Below, piece after piece: positions 12,522-24,969 of a DNA stretch of 64,000 bases. The notes under the pieces are model-generated. The model was not told the origin of the DNA. It made no database searches and saw only the letters and a list, made by a program, of their open reading frames with translations. The position numbers and the translations under genes were made by a program. This stretch comes from Muricea muricata. Taxonomy: Eukaryota > Cnidaria > Anthozoa > Malacalcyonacea > Plexauridae. Each line of letters opens with the position of its first letter. Position 1 is the stretch's first letter. The stretch spans positions 32,255,230 to 32,319,229 of the forward strand of contig OY979716.1 of NCBI GenBank assembly GCA_963855995.1, read 5' to 3'.

Positions 12522-13011
12522 GTAAGTGAAATACAATGTCTTGTATATCAACAAAATAGTGTCAATCCTTTTGAAATCTGTAAGAATTTGATTCAATTGA
12601 ACATGGTTTTTCATGTTATAATAATTTTTTTTAGGAAATATGAAAATTTAATTTCTGCCAGCAATTTTAGTGATTTTATGCATAATTAGCTGCTGACCTG
12701 GCATGTTGAATGATGATTTTCTTGGAAAATATTACAGTTAGGCGATGTTTTGCTTCTAATAACCACCCCTATAAACAACCCTTCTAAACATTATAGGCAC
12801 TTCAGAAAGACCGTTGCTCGCATTGGTCTGAGGTTAGAGCTATGTCGACACTGCCGTTTCAAGGCGGAGTCATTTTGAGGACTTTCGCCCCGGATTCGGG
12901 TTTTGGCACATATGCCATGTTGATCGGCATGGTCATTTTACCCTATAACAGTTGAGATTACTTGTGGCAAATGAAATGCATACAAACTCCTATACAGGTC
13001 CTGGACTATTG

Positions 13012-14267
13012 TCAAAGTGAAGTTGTTCGTTGTTAAATGAAAGTGCAATGTATAGTAAAAAATTACCTGTTTCGAATTCAGTTTTGGTAACATGGGAATT
13101 ATAAAGGTTGCAGTAAGCCTGATAATTCCCAAAACTTTGTCCAGTAATTGTTTATACTAAGGATATAATGATAGATGTCCATAGGCCTTGATTAAGGATT
13201 AGGTAGGATTACAATGGGTATATCATTAGGCCAGGTTAGCAGTAAATTAAATCAACACAAAATACATAAAAATAAAAACAATTCCTAAAACCTATGTGAC
13301 GTTCACTCTAGGTAAGCTAATTTTTGTGAATGACTGTGAAATAAATTCTTAAGTAGTGTGTTCACTAACTAACTTTATTAATTTAAAATTGCTGAATGTT
13401 TTGAAACAAACAGTCAATTGTACGCACCACGGGTAGGTCGAGCACAGTGGCATATCCAGGGTAAGTCAAAATAAATTATAGCAGCTCAATTTTAAATTCA
13501 AAATAACTTTATAACAATGTCATAGGTTATGAATTTCAAAAGAATAAAATCTAACCAATGAAGTTGCTTTGAAGGTATTTTAAAATGTAAATACATCCTA
13601 GAATGAGCTGTGGTAATTTATTTTGACTTATGCTGGGTCCGCCACTGGTCGAACACAGTTTTTAGGCGGTGCTAACCTATGCTAGGTGGATGGTTTGGTG
13701 CAAAGAAAAGAAACTCAACATCAAAAAGATTGATATTTTTAACAATAAGCCTATATAAACAAAAACCCTTGAGATGAAAGTTGTTTTTTATATTCGAGTT
13801 CTTGCTTGATGTTTTATCTCATATTTGTATTTCTAATTAAATAGTTATGAAGGACTTTTAGAACAAAATTCATCAATATGATTGGATATTTTAAATAGAC
13901 ATGTATCAAACTCGATAATTGGCTTGGGGTCAATATTAATATATTCAGGTTCTGTACACTCGAAGCCCTGTGCCTCGCGTTTTATATCTGATGATAAAGC
14001 TCTCCTGTTTGTATTTTAAAAATTACATAAAGACCTAGAAATTTTGACGATGTTATGTTAAAATGTTCGCCAAGCCCGAAATTTCACTATGCATTTTATA
14101 TTTACTAATTTAATCAATCAATGTATTGAAAAACGCAAGCTGCGCCTCGTGTATTATATCTGATAAAGCACTCTTGCTTGTGTTTCAAACAGTACATGAT
14201 ATTTTCTATTTGATTGATTTTTGACATTTCAATTTGTTCTAAAAACATGTTCTTTGTCTTACCTTAG
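13012..14267. other. Gene-poor spacer with one MITE
   Basis: Apart from the 203-bp MITE at 13445-13647, no exon is evident. The sequence is AT-rich and lies in the intronic region of the left KDZ-element gene. Confidence 0.45.
13445..13647 (+). mobile_element. 203-bp hAT MITE, copy 1
   Basis: Terminal repeats are of the type CAGTGGC..TCCAGGGTAAGTC with matching ends, flanked by GTCGAGCA / GTCGAACA (7 of 8). It is the same family as 17052-17254 in the opposite orientation and has the same length. Confidence 0.85.
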
Positions 14268-17051
14268 ATTCGACGACTAGCCAAATCAGAGCAGAAGAAA
14301 ATAGATCCAAGGTTTAGGTCGAGTATGCTGTGAGAGTTTTATGTAACGAGTCAGATTAACAAAATTTAATTCTTGTTTCTTAATATAGCGCAAATTCAAT
14401 AAGTTGGAAAAGGAAAAAAACGCATGGAAAAGATTAAAAAGAAAGGGAAAACCAATGTGTCCGATCAGAGAGATAAAATCATAACACGAGTAAGATTTTT
14501 TCCGCCCTTTTGCATTTGCTGCATATCACTGCTGTTATTGACAATAGGTATTATTCTACAATATAGAACGAGGCTATTAACAGTATAGAGTTAAAGCAGC
14601 CGATCAATGTGACCAATCTAGTGACGGGTTATCTGATCATTTTGGCCGGAATGTCCGTTGACTGGCGGCAACTTCAAGACCTAAGTTTGTAACCATCATA
14701 TAAAGCATTTAATGTCTCGTTTTAGGCTGATGTTTTGTGGCACCAACATAGTTTGATGTAGTCGTACTTTTTCATTCGTGCAAGCCAGGGCCAAAACAGC
14801 GTCACATCTTCGATTTTTACGCAACAGCCGGTTGTGGCAGGGCATTCATGGGCGAAGGGGTGAGAGAAAAGAACTCGTCGTCTTACGGTGCGATTGTTAT
14901 GAAAGCATTTGAGAAGTTTTGTCGTGGTATGTGTGGTTGTTGCAATTTAATACAAGAAGATTCTTTACAGTAGTATTTTTGTTCAAACTCGAATTGACAT
15001 TGCAATCATGGCTCCCAGAAAAAATTAAATGAGCTCCATTTGATTACAATACACGTATGTGAGTTGTTGAAACGTTACCTGGTCATTTCATAGATTCTCT
15101 TTTTTTTAAAAGAAAATTCATTGAAGTTCAGGGAAAATGTAGTCGATGCTAACCAAGTGGAAGCGCCAGCTACATCAAGCAGTCCAGTTGAAGTGAATGA
15201 TGATGAAATGACATTTGAAGATCTGTCTGTGCTTTCTTCACCTTTAGCTTCGGTGAGTTTATTTGTGAAACGCATGAAAAACTCACGAAGTTCGCAATTA
15301 AACTTTCCAGATTACATACATAACATGTAAAGCTCCCTACAAATTAATGTAAATCACTTAAAAACTGCCTTACATACAACTCATCTTCATGTTTTTTTTA
15401 TTTTTTTATAGGCTTTGTTAGTAAGTTATAACTACATTGGTACTGTACATTAAACACAGGATAATTCCTTTCAATACAAGACAATACATACAGAACATTA
15501 CAATATAATCTATATATGACAGGGATTCCGAAACAGCGTTTAGCCAATTACTGCGGACGCACATGTTCATTCACTTCACAAGTAGTTTACAATATTCGCG
15601 CTCGTATTGTAAACATTACCTGTAAACTCCACTTCAATCCAAAGGACAATCTTTATTGAATTAGCAGTATGTATATAGTACAGATATAATGGCATAAATC
15701 TATAGAGCTGTGATTGTTTGCTTTTTTCTGTAGACTTTGGTGTCTGAAACACCACTGCATAACATGCAACAGGAAAATATACACCCACATCTGCTGCAAC
15801 AAGCAAATGTCACCACGCACACCCAGCAGCGAGTAAGTTCCGATCCAACACTTCCACCACCTAACCTTCAAGAAGTGAATGTTCAAACCCCTGCGCAGCA
15901 AAGAGATATTTTCATGCCCACACCACAAATGGCTCATTATCTTGAAGCACACAGTACAACCCCTGCCCAACAACGAGGAAATTCACGACCCCGCTACACC
16001 TACCGATACAGAAGGAAATGCCTTGATCCCTGTCCAGCATCGAAAAAATGCTGTGCCAACGCAACCACATACACGATCACGAGGGGGTTTACATAACCGT
16101 GTAAAAAACTCCAGTAACGTTATCTTTACTGAAACACCTGGCGGTATTGCGGACGACAGCCCACCACCATCTTTGACTTCGATTACAGATGCACAGTTGT
16201 AATCAGATAGATCATTGATTACGCTCGTGAATTCATCTGTACCGCATCCAATGAGTTGTTCAATGGCAAAGTCTTCCACTGTACAAAGTTATAATGTAGA
16301 TGGTAGAATTACAAATTGTTGGGGTTTTCCAGCAAACATAAGCCAAAGCACTATTGACGGTCGAAATGGTAGTAACGCTTGCACTGTCATTACGATGATC
16401 TTGGGCAGTGTTATACTACATTTAGATCTTCCATTTCCATGTGCTGGTCCATTAAGCCCGTTATGGTGTTCTCTGATCGAGAAAAGTATTCGTTTAGGAA
16501 CTCGAAGCATCCTTTGCTCTGCGTTCCATTACAAATATACACGTTGACGAGCCGTTAGCCGTTCGATTAAGTGATCCGCATAAGCCTACTCAACTTGCTT
16601 ACCAAATTGAGCGTATGCTCGTGAAAAAAAGTCTGCAGCAGCATTTGTTCAAGGCGACAGATCGTTCCTCATCATGACCGAAGAGAATGGATACGTTTTA
16701 GCCGTCGACACTCACACCCATATGAATGGTACTCGAGGAGCAGTGATTGTGTCCTCGAATACATCGACAGATATGGGCAGCTTTATCGGTGCAATTGAAG
16801 CAGTATTTTTGTTAGAAGAAGACTCCTTTGAAAACTTTGTTAAATTTTATTAAATATCTATAAAATAATCTTAGTTTGTAAACATTTGAGTCTTTGTGAT
16901 TAGATACAATGATCTGATAATCTTACTGGGTGACAACGTTCGGTAACAACAATACTGTCAAAGTTGTTCACAGGTTGTTTTCCGTTTTACGTTATACAAA
17001 TTCATAGACCATTTGCCTTTTACCAAAAATGCTACCTTGAGCAGTGTTGGT

Positions 17052-17254
17052 CAGTGGCGGATCTAGCGTAAGTCAAAATGAATTACTACAGCACATTCTA
17101 GGGTATATTTACATTTCAAAATACCTTCAAAGCAACTTCACTGGTTAGATTTTATTCTTTTGAAATTCATAGCCTATGACATTGTTATAAAGTTATTTTG
17201 AATTTAAAATTGAGCTGCTATAACTTATTTTGACTTACCCTGGATCCGCCACTG
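17052..17254 (-). mobile_element. 203-bp hAT MITE, copy 2
   Basis: It begins CAGTGGCGGATCTAG and ends CTGGATCCGCCACTG, with a perfect 8-bp duplication GTGTTGGT (17044-17051, 17255-17262). It is an inverted copy of 13445-13647. Confidence 0.9.
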
Positions 17255-17454
17255 GTGTTGGTAAGAGACATGAATAAATAGGCAAAAGTGTTTGTCTTTG
17301 TGTTTACTTTTTTTTTGTTTTCTTGACGGCACTAATGACGGCTGCCTTATTCATATAATGACTGACCTTGTGTTTAAACTTTTGTATACCAAGCCATGTG
17401 TAATTTAGATTTTAGAATAGTAATTGTAAGCAAGGTCGTGCGTGTATATATTCA

Positions 17455-18015
17455 AATATAATTCAATTAGTGGCACTAACAAAATATGTCAGTTTCATTC
17501 TGATTGAACGAAAATTTAAGATGGCTTATGTTGACTCGTATTTCACGTGAAGCCTCAGTAATAGAAATATATAGTGAGAGCTATAAATGGTGAGCATCTT
17601 AACAAAGTCGTTTGTGTTTTAACAATCTTTTTAAAACTATCCAAGTATAATTCAATTAGTGGCACTAACAAAATATGTCAGTTTCATTCTGATTGAGCGA
17701 AAATTTAAGGTGGCTCATGTAATTGGCTCGTATTTCACGTGAAGCCTCAGTAATAGAAATATATAGTGAGAGCTATAAATGATGAACATCTTAACAAAGT
17801 CGTTTGTGTTTTAACAATCTTTTTAAAACTATCCAAGTATAATTCAATTAGTGGCACTAACAAAATATGTCAGTTTCATTCTGATTGAACGAAAATTTAA
17901 GATGGCTCATGTAATTGGCTCGTATTTCACGTAAAGCCTCAGTAATAGAAATATATAGTGAGAGATATAAATGATGATCGTCTTAACAAAGTCGTTTGCA
18001 TTTTAACGATCTTGC
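17455..18015 (+). repeat. Three tandem copies of a ~190-bp unit
   Basis: The word ATTCAATTAGTGGCACTAAC starts at 17461, 17650 and 17842, giving periods of 189 and 192 bp. Each unit also carries TTTCACGTGAAGCCTCAG or a one-base variant. It sits between the convergent 3' ends of the two KDZ-element genes. Confidence 0.85.
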
Positions 18016-18494
18016 ATATAATAATACGAGTAACAAAATATTCAAACTATGAATTAAAAAAATCTAAAATGAAACATTGAAAAATTACTTCTTTCTGCAT
18101 TGGAAGGGCATAACCCTAGGCGAGGTTGGGGGGTGTCTGGGTCCACACTTTTAGTCAGGACAATATTTGTGATTCGTAGCGCACGGACAAATCAAGTACC
18201 TCAAATGTTTTTCGTTTCTGTTTAACTAAGCAGCCTAAAATGAACTAATGAACAAGAAGTTGCAGTCGTCTTTCTAAGTGTCTACCCCCGAGTACTGGAA
18301 CAAGATTGTACCCCCCCCCCTTGTTTTGGACTGGCTTCGCCCCTGATGCATAGCTCATGTCATAGATAGCACAAGAGTTTCTTCACAAATTAGCGCACGT
18401 ATTGAATGATGCATGTTATTTGACATCAATTTTTTATTGTTGATATTTATGATGCGAAAAAGCATGTTCCTTCGTAAATATTTAAGCTACATAA

Positions 18495-20216
18495 TTATAA
18501 GGCATCAAGCTTCCGTTTCACTGTTACTGAATTCGTCATCACTGGAATACGGTGATTCGTCTTTAGCATCTTCCACACATAATCCATTATGTGAGCCGAA
18601 ATTTCAGAAGTATCACCAAGAACTTTCGAAAACACTTCCACCCCATACTCTAGTTGCCGCATTGCGAAGTCCATACCCATTCTAACAAGGGCCAACTTCC
18701 CTCTCAGAACATTGCTCTCTGTTAAGTTTGTGATGTACATACCCTTTGAAACGAAAAAATCCCTGAGTTACCAGCAGTTGAAAAAATAAATTTTGTTCTT
18801 ACACTGATTAACTGCCTTTCCTCTCTCAATGGTAAACCATTACTGTCGAATACCTCTTCTTCCAAGGCCGGGTCAAGAAAACCTGGGTTATCTAAAGAAA
18901 GAGAATGACTAAATGAATTACTGCATTTATAATCGCTAGATAAATTAGTTACATTTTTACAAGTAACTCCACCGCCGGTATGATCCACACCTATATATAA
19001 TGTTATTCACGTACGCGACTCACCATTATTTAGCTGTGGTAACAACTTGACTTCTTTTTCCTTAAGACGTCGAATAACATTGTTCCTGTAGTATTTAATG
19101 AAATTCTTCATCTCCATCTCTAAAATACCAATCTCCTCTTCATATCGAGTACACTCATTCTCCATTTCGGCTATTTTCTTAACACGAATCAGATAACCTG
19201 TAGTGTAAAAACAAACTAAAGTCACTACAAAGAAAATGATAACCACGCTGGCATATTTCTGTCAATAACAGCATTGCGGATTTTCTGATAATTTATATTA
19301 GCTAAGCATGCTAAAAACAATTTTACTGACCTTGTTGAGTTTCATTTTCTTTAATGCAAGAGAAAACGCCAGATTGAACTTCCTCAACATTAATCACACA
19401 ACTTGCGTTTATTTTATTGTAGGCATCTACCATGTCTTTTAAGTTGCTCTTGGTGGACGAAATTTTGGTTCTTATTCGACATTTTTGTTTTGAAGAGTCT
19501 AAAATAAATGTTATATACATGCAATTACTTACTAAAAAAGCTTTAATTATTTGCAAAACTCAACAAATCAACAATTTTTCTGAAAAAATGAACATGCCTG
19601 CCAGTTTGTTCATATTAACTGCCAGCTGAACTATCTCAAAATGTGCAGTCTGCATGTTGCGCTCGAAGATAGATAAAACATTCTCCCTTAAAGATTTCTC
19701 GCCTTTATCCAAAACATTCATCCAGTTTACACCTTACTTCTCTTTCAATTTTCCAACTAAAACTGTCAGATCAGAAGAGGCAAGTTTCTTATTGTATACT
19801 GGAAAGAATTTCACATCGTTGGCCAGTAAGGTACTATGACGAGATTCTGCTTTAAAATGGATGGCGTTTGCCCAAAAACCTTCTTCCTCTTCTGGCAGAG
19901 CTGCTCCAACTTTTCTTCTCACTTCCTCTTCTATTGACAAGACACGAAGAGACAAACAATTATTGTTTTCATTAAGGCCGTTTACATGCGCATTTTAACT
20001 ACAATTGTAGTTGCAATTTTCTCCTTTTGGAGAATGTGAAAGAGTGAATTACTAAATATCATAACCTGGAACGTTTGTAGCTGAAACATCCTTCAAAAGG
20101 AGAATATCCTACCGTAAATAGCAGCGAAACTTACCTCTTCGCCAAAATCGCAGGCATCCGTATAATTTTTCTCCTGTTCCATTCCAAAGCATGTTCGGTT
20201 AGCAATTCCTCCCTGC
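18495..20216 (-). pseudogene. KDZ transposase, C-terminal exons
   Basis: Exon 20135-20216 encodes REELLTEHALEWNRRK, typical of the KDZ C-terminal part. About 19660-19935 follows (Glu-rich EEEVRRKVGAALPEEEEG), then 19330-19502, 19023-19199 (coiled coil, KKIAEMENECTRYEEEI), about 18796-18896 (DNPGFLDPALEEEVF), and the last exon from about 18736. The final reading frame is ambiguous: one frame ends KLDAL at 18495, while a +1 frame gives an acidic Ser-rich tail ending near 18505, which looks more natural. A small frameshift in the last exon is therefore likely. The phase mismatch between 20135 and the next exon suggests a missed mini-exon or decay. Confidence 0.65.
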
Positions 20217-20333
20217 CTGCAGAAATTAAAAATCACTATTCAAACAACAAACATTGTTATTCTATACGTAAATATGATCTTTTCAGTAATCATATACATT
20301 GTATATAAATCAAATGTACGAGTAATCAAACAC

Positions 20334-21125
20334 CTTCTGGTAACATAAGTTTGGTACTATTCCCAAGTCGAGAGAAATGACTATTAATCTATTCCACTTC
20401 TTCGCCAGTGGTTGCACCTGCACCCTTTTGCCAACGACCACCCCAGAGTATCTAAAAATACAAGGCGTGCATGCAGATGACCCATAAATATAGATGACGA
20501 ATTTAAATATATCAAATATGAATGGCATGACATATGTATGCGAGAGTGGACGATGACAAGGGAAATAGAGACAAAAATACTGCAGGTGAAAGCACAGCTA
20601 GGCATCCCAGTGCATGTTACGTCATTGCATCTCATTATTACGATGATGGTGACGATAGAAAGCAAAACACACGTAATGAATAAAAATGTTTCTTACAAAA
20701 AAATTCCTGCTGTATATACTTGCTTGTTCACTATCCGGTGATCGACATGCAAGTATATTACTATGAGACGATAGAATATATATAGGATACCTGACATGTC
20801 CACGAATGAGCCTTAGCATGCATAACAGACAACCCAGGTTATGTCTGATCAGCAAGTTCAGGATCATGTTTAATAAGCCACGGCCAGTATTGGCAAACTA
20901 CGTCTACCATAGGAACTGTGTATTATTTCTGGTGAGAACATGTTTCTGAAGGTAGTGTGCATAGCTGTAAATTTCTCCTTGAAACATATTTAGTGCAGCC
21001 TGGGCCACGGTGTGCCTGCAACCAAGAATCTCAACGCCAGTTTTATCAAGGTTCTTTTTCTTCCCTGCTCTATTTCGTGCAGCTCTCCAGGTACTTTCAC
21101 CACATATCGAACTTTGATCATTGTT
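20334..21125 (-). pseudogene. KDZ transposase, catalytic core exons
   Basis: Exon 20791-21125 contains CGESTWRAARN, LDKTGVEILGCRHTV and LNMFQGEIYSYAHYLQ. After a frameshift near 20905 come VVCQYWPWLIKHDPELADQT and, past an in-frame TAA, SVMHAKAHSWTCQ with a donor CAG|GTATCC. Exon 20334-20451 encodes WGGRWQKGAGATTGEEVE, a TAG, then INSHFSRLG and a donor. These are the conserved middle and late motifs of KDZ transposases. Three inactivating lesions in about 450 coding bases show that this copy is not functional. Confidence 0.8.
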
Positions 21126-21516
21126 CTTTATCAAAAATTTTTTATAAAATATCTAATCAATATCATAACTTAGTATACTTTTTCAATGTCTTTTTCAGGA
21201 TTTACTGTCTCTGAAGTGATTGTCACTGGCTAGCGACTTAGCTATTTGTTTTTTTTTAAATGTAGTAATAAATTTAAAGTAAATTTTTGAAAAGTTGTGT
21301 TTGTTTTTTTTTGTAAACACCTGGAAATTTACACTGAAAAAATTAGTTGCCTCACGCTTAGTGATTACAAGCCATACTGTATACTCACTTTTCCTTTGGA
21401 TCAGGGAATATATTAAAGCTTGTATAATCTCCTCGCCTTTGGCAATAATTTCTAAATATATTGACAGCGAGTAGCATTTCATTCAGGTATACTATATATA
21501 GACATACTGTATATTA

Positions 21517-21956
21517 CCAGGGTTAGCTACAGTAAAAAATATCGCGTTAAACACGGTTTTCCCAATTACTTTGGGGCTACAATATCCCAATTTGGGTCAG
21601 CCAGAGTTATGATATGACCATGAAATTTAATCTTCTTTGCGTCCCTATAGACACGGTACTGTATCTTTCTTTCAAAGGAATGAATCAGGCAATAATATAC
21701 TTTCAATAATCGTTCAGATAAACATATGGTCACTTTATTTTGTATAATGCCTGGATAGCAATGCCTTCGGGCAGATATTTTGACAGTGCAGCATGGTATA
21801 CTGTTATATTTGTTCAATATTGCTCTCAAAATGTGGGGAAGAGCATTTAAAAACACGACCATGTAAAAGAATCAAAAGGGAACGTGCCCCCAGATTCAGA
21901 CCAAATTTCCCAACTTCAGTTAAATGCAGATTTTTTGCTTTTGCGTAACACCCTGG
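21517..21956 (+). mobile_element. ~440-bp MITE, copy 1, in KDZ intron
   Basis: It begins CCAGGGTTAGCTACAG and ends GTAACACCCTGG, an imperfect inverted pair. About 70-75% of it aligns with 22744-23160 in the same orientation. No clear target duplication is seen. Confidence 0.65.
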
Positions 21957-22471
21957 TTTCACGTCAAAAGGGAATTGAACCCTTTACAGCTAAGTTTCTT
22001 CCTGCTCTGCTAAGATCACATAACTATTCAGTAGGATACTGTATACAGTATAAATGAATATAAAATATTTCTATAGGAAAGTGTCATATAATTAAGCTGA
22101 TTGGAATGTCTTCCTTAAAATTACCTGATTGCTGTTTGTTGTTCGACACATATTATTTTTGTCTAAAGCAACTTTCTCATTGGAAGCAATGAAACACTCC
22201 TTGTAGTAGCAATTTCTTTGTGATCTAAAATCATTTAAAACTCTAAATCAAAAAGTATTGCTGTATTTGGATTTCTGAATATAATTTTGTGGGAACACCC
22301 CATAAATTTATTACTGCATACAAGGGAATTGTCACATTATTAGCACTGATGAAATTCTAGCTGACGGATTGAAAACTTTGCGATAAAAAATCTACATGGT
22401 GTTTCCTGACAATTATATTCAGATCTATATTCACCAGGCAGACATACAAGGAAGTACAGTGTAATTAATAC

Positions 22472-23707
22472 CCTCCAGCTGATCTAATGCAATACAGCTT
22501 CATATTTCCATCCACATGCCTCGAATGCTGACTAATTGTACTAGGAGGACACTCCATCCAAATCTTCTGCTGCAATGCTTCCATTTCAAATTTGCAAAAC
22601 TTCCACTCTTTGAAAGATCTGCCAAAAGTGCATATGTTTATCGTTGCAACCTTTATATGAATAAAAAGAGAATCATATTGAGTATGACTTACAGTAGAAA
22701 TTAAATTAAACTTTCTTGCATGCACATACCAGTGTGATCATATCAGGGTGTTAGCTACAGTAAAAAATACCACATTAAACATGGTTCCCCAATTACTTTG
22801 AGGCTATAATTTCCCAGTTTGGGTCAGGCAAAACAGAGTTACATTTATATAAATATTCAACTAAATCTGTTTTCAAATCTGATAATAGACAAGTTCTCAG
22901 GAGTGTATCTTCCTTTCAAATAAATAAATCAGGCAGAACTTCATTTTCAATATTTTGTATACATGTAATGCCTAATTGGTGGTAACCAAATATTTTGATA
23001 GTGCTGCATGGTATGCTGTCAATATTGCTCTGAAAATGTGGGAAATGACACAACAATTGAAAAAAATCGCAAGAAATAAATGTGGAATTATTACACATTG
23101 AGACAAAAATTCCCAAGATCAGTTAAATGCAGAATTTTTTTTAACTTCTGGCAAACACCCAGCCAATGTGGGAGAAAGAATAAAAAATACCAGTAACAAC
23201 AAATACAGCATAGAAATGCAGTGTTACTGTGTATTTTAATATAAAATGTTTTACCCTGTTCTTGTTTAAAGAGAAATCTTGTAAGCTAAGAACAAATGAT
23301 CGCTCAGAAACCCCAGGCATTCGCTTCTGCATGATATCCCAATATTCAAACAGCTCTTGACTGAACAATTGAGAATATGACACTGGAGTCCCTGGCCAAA
23401 ATCCTGAAGCAACAACTTGTTTCATAGCATAATCATTAGGACAGACATTACAGCAATTTTTGCACTTATACCCAGTAATTACATCCAAATCATATCGACC
23501 TAGAGTAATAATAATGATACTTTTGTTTATATGTAAGTTAACTTAAGTTGTAATATTTTTCATCATTAATTACTGTACTGTAGCAGTACCTCTTACCTCT
23601 TAAAGTAATATATACCATACGATTGTCTGCATACATACCATCAAACTCACAATCTCCACAAACTGGACAGGATATTGGTTTACATGTAGGAAACTGGTAA
23701 CTCTTCC
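22472..23707 (-). pseudogene. KDZ transposase, zinc-cluster and first catalytic Asp exons
   Basis: Exon 23597-23707 (KSYQFPTCKPISCPVCG … VYITLRG) splices in phase to 23255-23499 (RYDLDVITGYKCKNC … GFWPGTPVSYSQLFSQELF … MPGVSERSFVLSLQ). Exon 22472-22618 encodes SFKEWKFCKFEMEALQ and HVDGNMKLYCIRSAGG, where the Asp is the first catalytic acidic residue of KDZ proteins. No stop is seen in these three exons. The link between 23255 and 22618 is out of phase, so a short exon is probably missing where the MITE at 22744-23160 lies. Confidence 0.8.
22744..23160 (+). mobile_element. ~420-bp MITE, copy 2, in KDZ intron
   Basis: It begins CAGGGTGTTAGCTACAG and ends CAAACACCC. It is related over its length to 21517-21956 in the same direction, 1.2 kb apart. 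Its insertion may have removed a KDZ exon. Confidence 0.65.
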
Positions 23708-24682
23708 CTAATCGAAACAAATATAATTAAGTACTAAGTATTAAGTACTACTATTAAGTACTCTTCTCAGGAAAACAATAAGGTCACACTGTTTGCAAGG
23801 TTTAACGCGATTGGCTGCATCATTTTAATTGGTGGTCGTGGTGGTCGACGAATCATAGCCTACATCTGTTTTATATCCGTTCAATAAAGATTTAAAAGAT
23901 GTTTGCAATAGTGTATACCTATTTTACCTATGCTATGATAAAAGTACAATATTTTGAGTCGCAAATGAATCAAAGCGCACGCACGAGTTAAATTATGGCT
24001 ACTTTATTATGATAGAACAATAATCAGCTATCAAATTATAGCTACTTTATTAAAATAGTGGAATAATCTGCTATACGGTGCATAAATAATGTTCAATTGC
24101 GCTACGTGTATTATTGCTACATATGCGACAGCGCTTCAGAAATGTACAGTCCATGATACCCCTGACAGTAATAAATACTCAATGCTCAATGGAAATATAA
24201 ATAATCGATATCAAAGAATTGAATTATGCTTATACATATGCGCAAAAGACGAAATTCTTCATTTTGTGTGCATTGTACAGCACATCAAAACTGGTATTTA
24301 TGTTGATAAATTACATAGTCAAATTCTTCGCTCAAAACGAAAATATCACACATAACAATTTATTGTCCTGTAATTACTATGCAGCACACAAAGGATTTAA
24401 TATTCCTTGTGCGTTATCTCTGAAACGCTAGGTTTCATGCATGTGAGAGACTGAGAGTGGATCGAAATTATATGTAATATGGAATTGATTATTTCAGTTG
24501 ACAATGCCTGTAACCTATTAACGTGCGGTTTGCAGTGTCTTCAAATGACAATATTTTAATGTCGTAATGACGTGCAATCTGAATTTAGTTTTCAATCAGC
24601 AACATATTGCAACTCAGAGTAAGAAAAGTTTAGTACAAATATATGCGTATTTGAAAAAAATTAAAGGATACTGTATCAAATT

Positions 24683-24773
24683 TACGGTGGTTTAGAAGGG
24701 CCATCGGTCTCGCTCCTTTTTTCTCGCCGCGCTTTCAGTTAATCCGCCACTTACCTGCCGCGTTTCCAGTTAG
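24683..24773 (+). repeat. Left TIR of integrase/HECT element
   Basis: It contains TACGGTGG..., TTCTCGCCGCGCTTTCAGTTAA and one copy of the CCTGCCGCGTTTCCAGTTA unit. It pairs with 32137-32227 on the other strand. Confidence 0.88.
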
Positions 24774-24929
24774 CCCGCCACTTACGCCGCCACTTATGAC
24801 GCCACTTACGCCGCCACTTACGCCGCCACTTACGCCGCCACTTACGCCGCCACTTACGACGCCACTTACGCCGCCACTTACGACGCCACTTACGCCGCCA
24901 CTTACGCCGCCACTTACGCCGCCACTTAC
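24774..24929 (-). repeat. 13 x 12-bp subterminal array, left end
   Basis: Thirteen units of CCGCCACTTACG, with GAC/TGA variants, lie in perfect 12-bp register. On the minus strand each unit reads GTAAGTGGCGGC, so every unit contains GTAAGT pointing out of the element. Confidence 0.93.
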
Positions 24930-24969
24930 ATAAAGTTTCAACAGTCAAAACAAGTGATCCAACTTCAAA

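Larger units (their letters stand above)
10752..13008. mobile_element. Foldback element with ~1-kb inverted arms
   Basis: Two arms of about 1 kb are inverted copies of each other: TAGTCCAGGACCTG... from 10752 and its reverse complement ending at 13008. A unique centre of about 200 bp lies near 11755-11970. TTG on both outer sides (10749-10751, 13009-13011) may be a 3-bp duplication. Each arm holds one first-exon-like ORF reading outward from the centre. The arms differ by scattered substitutions and small indels, so the insertion is not very recent. The superfamily is unclear. Confidence 0.75.
481..16853 (+). pseudogene. Cysteine-peptidase-like partner gene of the KDZ element, decayed
   Basis: The probable first exon is 481-517 (ATGGCGGAAA..., donor GTAAAA), starting 77 bp inside the left repeat; its mirror, also ATGGCGGAAA, starts the KDZ gene at the other end. 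A pogo element sits in the following intron. Further exon-like segments with splice sites are 14268-14317, 15113-15252 and 15734-16853. The last encodes a Pro/Gln-rich stretch with repeats of TPAQQR, then a conserved domain containing GRNGSNACT (Cys at 16380-16382) and later VDTHTHMNGTRGA. A Cys followed by a His inside a DTHTH strand is the layout of papain-fold or herpes-tegument/OTU-like deubiquitinating peptidases; the family is inferred from motifs only. An in-frame TAA (16200-16202) and frameshifts near 15980, 16500 and 16630 make it a pseudogene. Its convergent position to the transposase suggests it is an original gene of the element. Confidence 0.55.

Noticed and set aside
18096..18345. 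Possible degraded hAT insertion ending GGACTGGCTTCGCCCCTG
   Set aside because: Only one end looks hAT-like; the other end and a target duplication could not be defined.
24774..24929. CRISPR-like array
   Set aside because: Units are contiguous 12-mers without spacers in a eukaryotic transposon end. The 31-bp array at 32001 also has no spacers.
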